Source: Zygnema circumcarinatum
Taxonomy: Eukaryota; Streptophyta; Zygnematophyceae; Zygnematales; Zygnemataceae
Direction of reading: 5' to 3'
DNA: 64,000 bases
NCBI GenBank assembly: GCA_037447605.1
Contig: CM074804.1
Location: 3,483,241 to 3,547,240, forward strand
Shown here: piece by piece, positions 59,001 to 64,000 of the stretch
Numbering within the stretch: the first letter of the stretch is position 1
Layout: every line of letters starts with the position of its first letter
Program-made: the position numbers and the translations under genes
The notes under the pieces: model-generated
Told to the model about the DNA's origin: nothing
Seen by the model: the letters and a program-made list of their open reading frames with translations, nothing else
The model's database searches: none

Positions 59001-59457
59001 AAAACACTGTTGAGTAAATTTTGTATAAAATTGTGTTTTCAAAGCGCGATGCTCTCATTGCTCTAACTTCCATGGCAACAGACTATGTTCATCAGCGAGG
59101 CATCCATATATGATTTAGACCTTTCCGTAACAAAAAATGCAAGTGATGATTTGAATCCCTGACAACCATGAGGCAAAGCTGCCATGAATCCTGATTGGTA
59201 GCGGTCATATCCCTTTAATAACCTCCTCCCCTCTTCCCCCCTTTATCCTTCTGGAAACCTCAGGATCCCCTCCCGCAACCCCACTGGTCCCCCGCCTACT
59301 TCATCCAAGCAATCGTTCCATTACCATATTCACAATACCCCCACCACTCCACTACCCACGGTATCGTTACATGAGTTCTGTTTATGCGGCCCAACGAAAC
59401 AGTGGAATTTAAGGCACAAATGACGATGCGCTCCCATCACAGTTACACTTCAACGGG

Positions 59458-59599
59458 TTTTGAATGATGGAAATTGAGTATGGCAATTATCGGGATCAGG
59501 CGGCCGGGTAGAGCTCCGGCTTAGAATGTTCACGCTGGAGATGCCGCATTCTAGTGTTCGTTTGTCCTTTGTAACTTTGAGGGGTATTCCGCTGCTTTG
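59458..59599 (+). repeat. 142-bp dispersed repeat, copy B
   Basis: Direct repeat of 55031-55172, same length and orientation, with a few substitutions such as TCTAGTGTTCGTTTG for TCTGGTGTTCTTTTG. The flanks differ beyond both ends, so the ends of the element are well defined. Confidence 0.85.
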
Positions 59600-60229
59600 G
59601 TGGTCTTGTGTGTTAGTGTATATAGTTAGTTTAGATTTGCATGTTTGTGTTGACACTTTGTTCGTGTGGTTGTGCTTCTAGGCGAGAGATGTATGGGGGC
59701 AGACTTTTCATCGTATGCGCACGAAGGCAAGACCGATCGAACAGCCGATGTGGATATTGCGGCGGCAAAGGAAAGAAGAAGTCGGCGAGCCTATCTTGAG
59801 TAGGGGAGTGTGTGTGACGTGGTATGATGACGTCACAGCCCCATCCTATATAGTGAGGAGGGTGTGTAAGATAGTAACCTTCTTGATATGTGTCGCAAGG
59901 CGAAGGCAGTTTGAGGCATGGCTTTGGCAAGAGGAGGTGGACATTCGTGTTGCGTCTCTGTGTGTGGAGAGCTGACTAACATGAAGGTGGAGTGATCTTG
60001 TGTTGAAAGCTTGGCTTTGGCTTATGGGGGCTTGAGCTGGAAAACTTGTTATTATAAAGGAGTTTTAGGCTGGGAGCCTTCTTCCTTCGTTTTTCTATTC
60101 CGCCTCTTGTGTGTTGTGTATGCACTTGAGTGAAAAATAAGTATGAGTGATGTGGGCACTAGGAGAGAAGTTTCCATGGACAGCAAAAGGGGGGAAAGGG
60201 TTGGTGGAGATGAATTTGCCTCTAATCCT

Positions 60230-60500
60230 TCTGTCCTTCTCACAGAGTTCACGTTGCTGAGGGTGGAACAGGAACGGTGTACTTCGACAAATCCTAATTT
60301 GTGTTGTGCATGGATGTATTTCTGATCTGACCCCGACTTTATTTGTACTATGTACAACAATTTACGAGCAGTGTCGATTCATAGACCCTGTCGAGTGTTG
60401 TTTGCTGCGGAAAATGACGATTATCAGCTCCACTGGCCTTAATGGCAATGCCTCGGTAGAACTCTCGGTGTGGGAAATGGCTTTCAAATATAGCGTGCTG
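60230..60500 (+). repeat. diverged inner inverted repeat, right member
   Basis: Partner of 58735-59000 in opposite orientation, with many substitutions and small indels. Confidence 0.75.
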
Positions 60501-60654
60501 TCAGATCCCGGCAAAGCTTCTGATAACGGTTGTTTCTCAATGGACTCCATTGGCCTGCCTCGATCTGCAGCCTTGCTGCAGGAAGGTAGTGAAGTTTGAG
60601 CTGATTACAAATGATGATTCTGAATTAAATGTTAAGCACGCTGGCTTCCTCTAT

Positions 60655-61015
60655 CACACTGTTTCACGGGTCGGAGCATTGGACCGGTAAACATCGGACA
60701 ACCATTCGAATGGTTGGCAACCATTGGCAATGTAATTTCCGTCCACCGCCAAATGGCTGGCAGCGTGGCAATGGTTGGCTCGATCCAGCGGCAATGGTTG
60801 GATCCCTTGGCAATGGTTGTTCCGGGTCACCAGCAATTGCTTGAATTATGGGCAATCGTTGTTTTGGGCAGCCGGGAATGCTTGGCAAGTATTGGATTTA
60901 ATGGTTCCGACCGTTGGAATCGCCTGGCTGGGACGCGAATAGTGTTCGCCACCATTCGAATGGTCCGATGATCCGACCTGTGCAATGTTTCAACCATTGC
61001 AAACAATTGGCATCT
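60655..61015. repeat. CCATTGG/CCAATGG word cluster
   Basis: Contains ACCATTCGAATGGTTGGCAA, several GGCAATGGTTG words and, near the end, another ACCATTCGAATGG. The same words make up the tandem repeats beside the 5S genes. Confidence 0.75.
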
Positions 61016-61609
61016 CCCTTAAAATTCAAACAAACAAGCTGGGAATTGATCGATGTTTCACTACTTTTTTTACTGAGCAATTTTACTAGTTTAACCTCGA
61101 TAGGTTCAATATTGAAGTCGATAATATCCTCTTGAGATTGCCGCGTTTAGTTTCCGCTGTGCGCGTGACTGAGACGTTTCACAACGGGGATACATGAATT
61201 AGCGTCTCCGATTTGTCAGGAAAGCTAAACTTTAAGGTTACCCAAAGAATCACACTTTATCGTTTCGTATCGGCATCTGCAGGCTCGGAACAGATTGTAT
61301 GCAATGCGAATATCAAAACCTCAACTGGAGAGGGAATCTAGTCAGTAGACAAGCCAATCCCGACTTCCCATATCAGAGGACAAAAAAAGACAAACTTCTT
61401 TCAGCGAAATCTCAAACAACTTTCAATTCATCAGTTGACCTTTCCCTGTACAAAAATTATATTACACGCCACCCTCTGCCTGGCCGACCCACGAAACTAC
61501 CCGAAGCTAAGCTGGGCCTAACACCAGCCCTAGTCCCCCTCCGACGCTCTCGTCTGCGCCCTGAGCTTATTGTCGTGCATGACATCAATAGTAAAAGACA
61601 ATTTTCCCT

Positions 61610-62515
61610 CTACACGAGCGGCGATCCCTGCACATATTCTGTAATGGCCAGCGCGACAAGGCCGAGCATGGCCGCCCTTCCGTTCCACATCTCCGCCTTG
61701 GAGGTGAAGAAGCCGCCGGACTTGCTGACAGGAGTGATGCCCTGGGAGAGGGGGACGAGGGAGGCGGCGGAGAAGAGAGAGACGGTGAAGACGAACCAGC
61801 TGAGGGAGCCGTTGTCTGCGAGCTGCCGGCTGAGGGGCGCACCCGTCGCGAATTCCACGGCCAGAGCAGCGACAAAGCCAAGCATGGCAAGCCGGCCATT
61901 GATGGTCTCCGGGCCGGAGCCGCCGAAGGAGAACACGTCCATCACTGTGGTCTGCCAAGTTTGAAGTGATGATAGAATATCAGAGTACTGAAATGTGCGT
62001 ACGACTGAGAGAGGCCCTCTAATAGCAACTTCGGAATAAGGACAGATAGAATTAGCAATGCAAAAATTTAACTCACCTTCTTCACAGAAGGAGTGGGAGT
62101 GCTGACCACTGGAGTAGGGGTAGCGGGGGTGGCCAGAGGGCTGCTGGGAGTCCCCTCAGGCTGTGGCAGACAAATGAGAGGAGCTAATTAGCATTCCGGC
62201 ATAAACCATAGGAATAGCCAACAATTTGCGGAACCACAAGCAAATCGCAACCAATGCGTCCGCAATGTTGCATCGCAATTCTACAACTAAACGAGATAAC
62301 ATCAGCAACACACGAAGACTCTGCTCGGCGGACAACATTAAAGAATGAATTCTCACCTTTGACTCGCAGCGGACTCCGGCCGTCCTGCCCCTGCCCAGCT
62401 TCAGAGGAGCCATGGCGATCCCACGGGCGGTCACGGCGGTCTTCAGAGCAGTGCTTGGCGCCAGGGCAGCCAGGCCCTTGGCAGAGCAGTTCACCATTGC
62501 AGCCATGGTTGCCAT
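61610..62515 (-). CDS. ELIP: ELIP-type chlorophyll a/b-binding superfamily protein, copy 2
   Basis: Mirror copy of the ELIP gene at 57203-58108. Exons on the minus strand are 62357-62515, 62077-62160 and 61610-61951, giving 194 aa. Only one amino-acid change was seen (PLSQG instead of PLFQG after helix 2). Transit peptide, linker, both ExxNGR chlorophyll-binding helices, introns and promoter are identical or nearly so. The two genes converge, so their transcripts could pair over the 3' regions only if termination fails. Confidence 0.95.
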
Positions 62516-62654
62516 TGCAGAAGATGAGCTTTCCCGGAGAGGTGAAGTCTACACCTGTAGAATGTAACGTCGCCTGAAGTTCGAATTCAGAGGAGAGCGG
62601 GAGGCCTGAGGAAGCTGCTGCGCGAGATACCGATTCTCCGAGCGGGGGCGCGGC

Positions 62655-62660
62655 TTTATA
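62655..62660 (-). promoter_or_regulatory. TATA box of ELIP copy 2
   Basis: TATAAA on the minus strand, 140 bp before the start codon, in the same setting as copy 1. The mirrored G-box is at 62705-62710. Confidence 0.75.
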
Positions 62661-62984
62661 GGCGGCCGCGGCGGAGCGGGGAGGGGCCGGGTCGGCGGAG
62701 GCCGCACGTGCGAGCGCGCGCGGGGAGGGCCGCTGCGTGGGCGCGCGGGGGCGGGCGGAGGGGCGTGGCGGAGATTCGCGCGCGGCGCCGGCCCGCGACG
62801 TGGCAGGCGGAGGGCGCGCCACGGCGCGGGCCGGCGGAAAGGTCCGGTCCGGGCGGAAAGGTCCGGGTTCATTCGTCACCCTTCAATCGCTTATTCGCAG
62901 AACTCACTTTATTGGTCGTGAACTTCCCTCAACAACATCAAACTATGAGTGGGACAAAAAGCTGGAAAAGCCCTTGCTCCTCCT

Positions 62985-63178
62985 CCAGCCAACCATTGCA
63001 AGTAACTGCAACCATTGGACCATTGATTCCCGCACCACCCAATCATTGCCAATGGTTGCTCCCAGCGGTGTTGGGCGGCGGGCACACCGTATAATACGGT
63101 ATTATACGCTGTATCGAAAAAGGGGGGGAATTTTATTGAACTCACGATGGCGGGGCCATCAAATGTACATGAACAAAA
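62985..63178. repeat. repeat block shared with the 9.5-10.5 kb spacer
   Basis: Holds AACCATTGG and ATTGCCAATGG words, then the palindromic ACCGTATAATACGGTATTAT and CTGTATCGAA, a G-run and TTGAACTCACGATGGC with GCCATCAAA. The same components occur in similar order at 9.88-10.43 kb. Confidence 0.8.
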
Positions 63179-63394
63179 GCATAATGTGGAACCACGAGAG
63201 ACTGGTCGCAAAGGACCTAAGCACAATAAAAAGAGGAGAACTATATACCGCCCCCCTTTTTTGGTTATCCCGCCACTATTTTTTTGAAATCCGACCCTCC
63301 CATTTCGGCTATTCTGCCCCCTGTTTTGAAATACCCCGCCCCCCCATTTTGGATATTCCCCCCCCCCCCGTTTTCTCCTTCTCACACATCAGCG

Positions 63395-63760
63395 CAACGT
63401 TCGAGAGAGAGAGCAAGGAGAGAGAGAGAGTGAGCAGAGGAGTGAGAGCAAAGGAGAGAGAGACTAGAGTAGAGAGCACAGGAAAGAGCAGAGGAGAGAG
63501 AGAGAGAGAAAGAGAGAGTGAGAGAGCAGAGTGAGAGCAGAGGAGAGAGACTACAGGAGAGAGCAAAGGAGAGAGAAGAGAGAGAGAGAGCAAAGGAGCG
63601 AGAGCCGAGAAGAGAGAGTACAGAGGAGAGAAAAAGAGCAGAGAAGTGAGAGTAGAGGAGAGAGAGACTAGAGGAGAGAGCAAAGGAGAGAGAGAGAGAA
63701 TGAGCAGAGGAGAGAGAGTAGAGAAGAGAACGACTAGAGGAGAGGGAGCAGAGGAGAGAT
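63395..63760 (+). repeat. purine-rich (GA)n/GAGCAGAGGA low-complexity tract
   Basis: About 365 bp almost wholly A and G, with GAGAGAGA runs and repeated AGCAGAGGAGAG units. The GAGCAGAGGAGAG word also occurs inside the tandem repeats next to the 5S genes. Confidence 0.9.
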
Positions 63761-63832
63761 ATTCCTCTTCTTACTACTCTCTTCTAGACCTCTGTCCTCG
63801 TAGGTCCCCCCGCTAAAGCATTGCAGGTAGAG

Positions 63833-63937
63833 TCAGCGGCTATCGCTATGCTTGCCGATCTTGATGTGAGATTCTTCCTTCTTGTAGTGCTTGGTCAAGA
63901 CTTGTACAAGCTCATCGCGAGTCTTATACTCAGTCAT
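63833..63937 (-). other. short unexplained open frame near the right edge
   Basis: 34 codons from an ATG at 63937: MTEYKTRDELVQVLTKHYKK, then EESHIKIGKHSDSR and stop. The composition looks protein-like (amphipathic, charged), unlike the low-complexity DNA beside it. It could be a terminal exon, a relic of a mobile element or chance. No function is proposed. Confidence 0.25.
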
Positions 63938-64000
63938 TTGTGTTGAGATTGCAAACCGAGAGGAAGAAGGGAAGGGAGGGGTGGGCAGGGCAGGGGAGGG

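Larger units (their letters stand above)
58109..61609. other. spacer between convergent ELIP genes
   Basis: 3.5 kb without a recognised gene. From the outside in, it contains the ELIP 3' flanks, a diverged continuation of the inverted duplication, the second 142-bp repeat copy (59458-59599) and a CCATTGG-type cluster (60655-61015). Short frames here look like chance. Confidence 0.6.
61237..62847 (-). repeat. right arm of ELIP inverted duplication
   Basis: Near-perfect inverted copy of 56871-58481. At its outer edge the word GCGGAAAGGTCCGG occurs twice within about 30 bp (62834 and 62853), a short direct duplication that may mark the rearrangement junction. Confidence 0.95.

Overview
The window is nuclear DNA from a green plant of the streptophyte line (charophyte-grade alga or early land plant). 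The evidence is intron-rich protein genes with GT-AG introns, a cycling-Dof-factor type Dof protein, chlorophyll divinyl reductase, two ELIP-type light-stress proteins, plant-type GPAT9 and USE1, and plant-like 5S rRNA genes. The species cannot be fixed from the sequence alone.

Layout: the 3' end of an organelle-type YchF GTPase gene (+, to 636); GPAT9 glycerol-3-phosphate acyltransferase (-, 1490-5098); an unrecognised Gln/His-rich protein gene (+, 5936-8939); a repeat-rich spacer (9.5-10.6 kb); adenine phosphoribosyltransferase (+, 10802-13113); D-2-hydroxyglutarate dehydrogenase (-, 13805-18935) with a foldback element in intron 1; a 1.8-kb palindrome holding two convergent 5S rRNA genes inside tandem repeats (19.1-20.95 kb); SMC5 (+, 21048-32335); a RAB3GAP2-like protein (-, 33589-42661) back to back with the ER SNARE USE1 (+, 43058-45759); an intronless CDF/Dof transcription factor (-, 47688-49979); DVR (+, 51138-54972); and two nearly identical convergent ELIP genes in an inverted duplication (57203-58108 + and 61610-62515 -), followed by repeat-rich DNA to the end.

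Genes mostly alternate between divergent pairs sharing short promoters and convergent pairs sharing 3' flanks. Exon models for GPAT9 (13 exons, 458 aa), APT (6 exons, 184 aa), DVR (6 exons, 416 aa) and ELIP (3 exons, 194 aa) were assembled by hand, and every splice phase agrees. The other multi-exon genes are supported by clear exon blocks but not fully resolved.

The most unusual content is structural. There are two large palindromes, one with 5S genes and one with ELIP genes that look recently homogenised. A family of short CCATTGG/CCAATGG-rich repeats recurs in at least six places, and a small hairpin core (TCACGATGGC-NNN-GCCAT) occurs in three different repeat contexts. No CRISPR array, complete transposon coding region, viral gene or tRNA gene was recognised.
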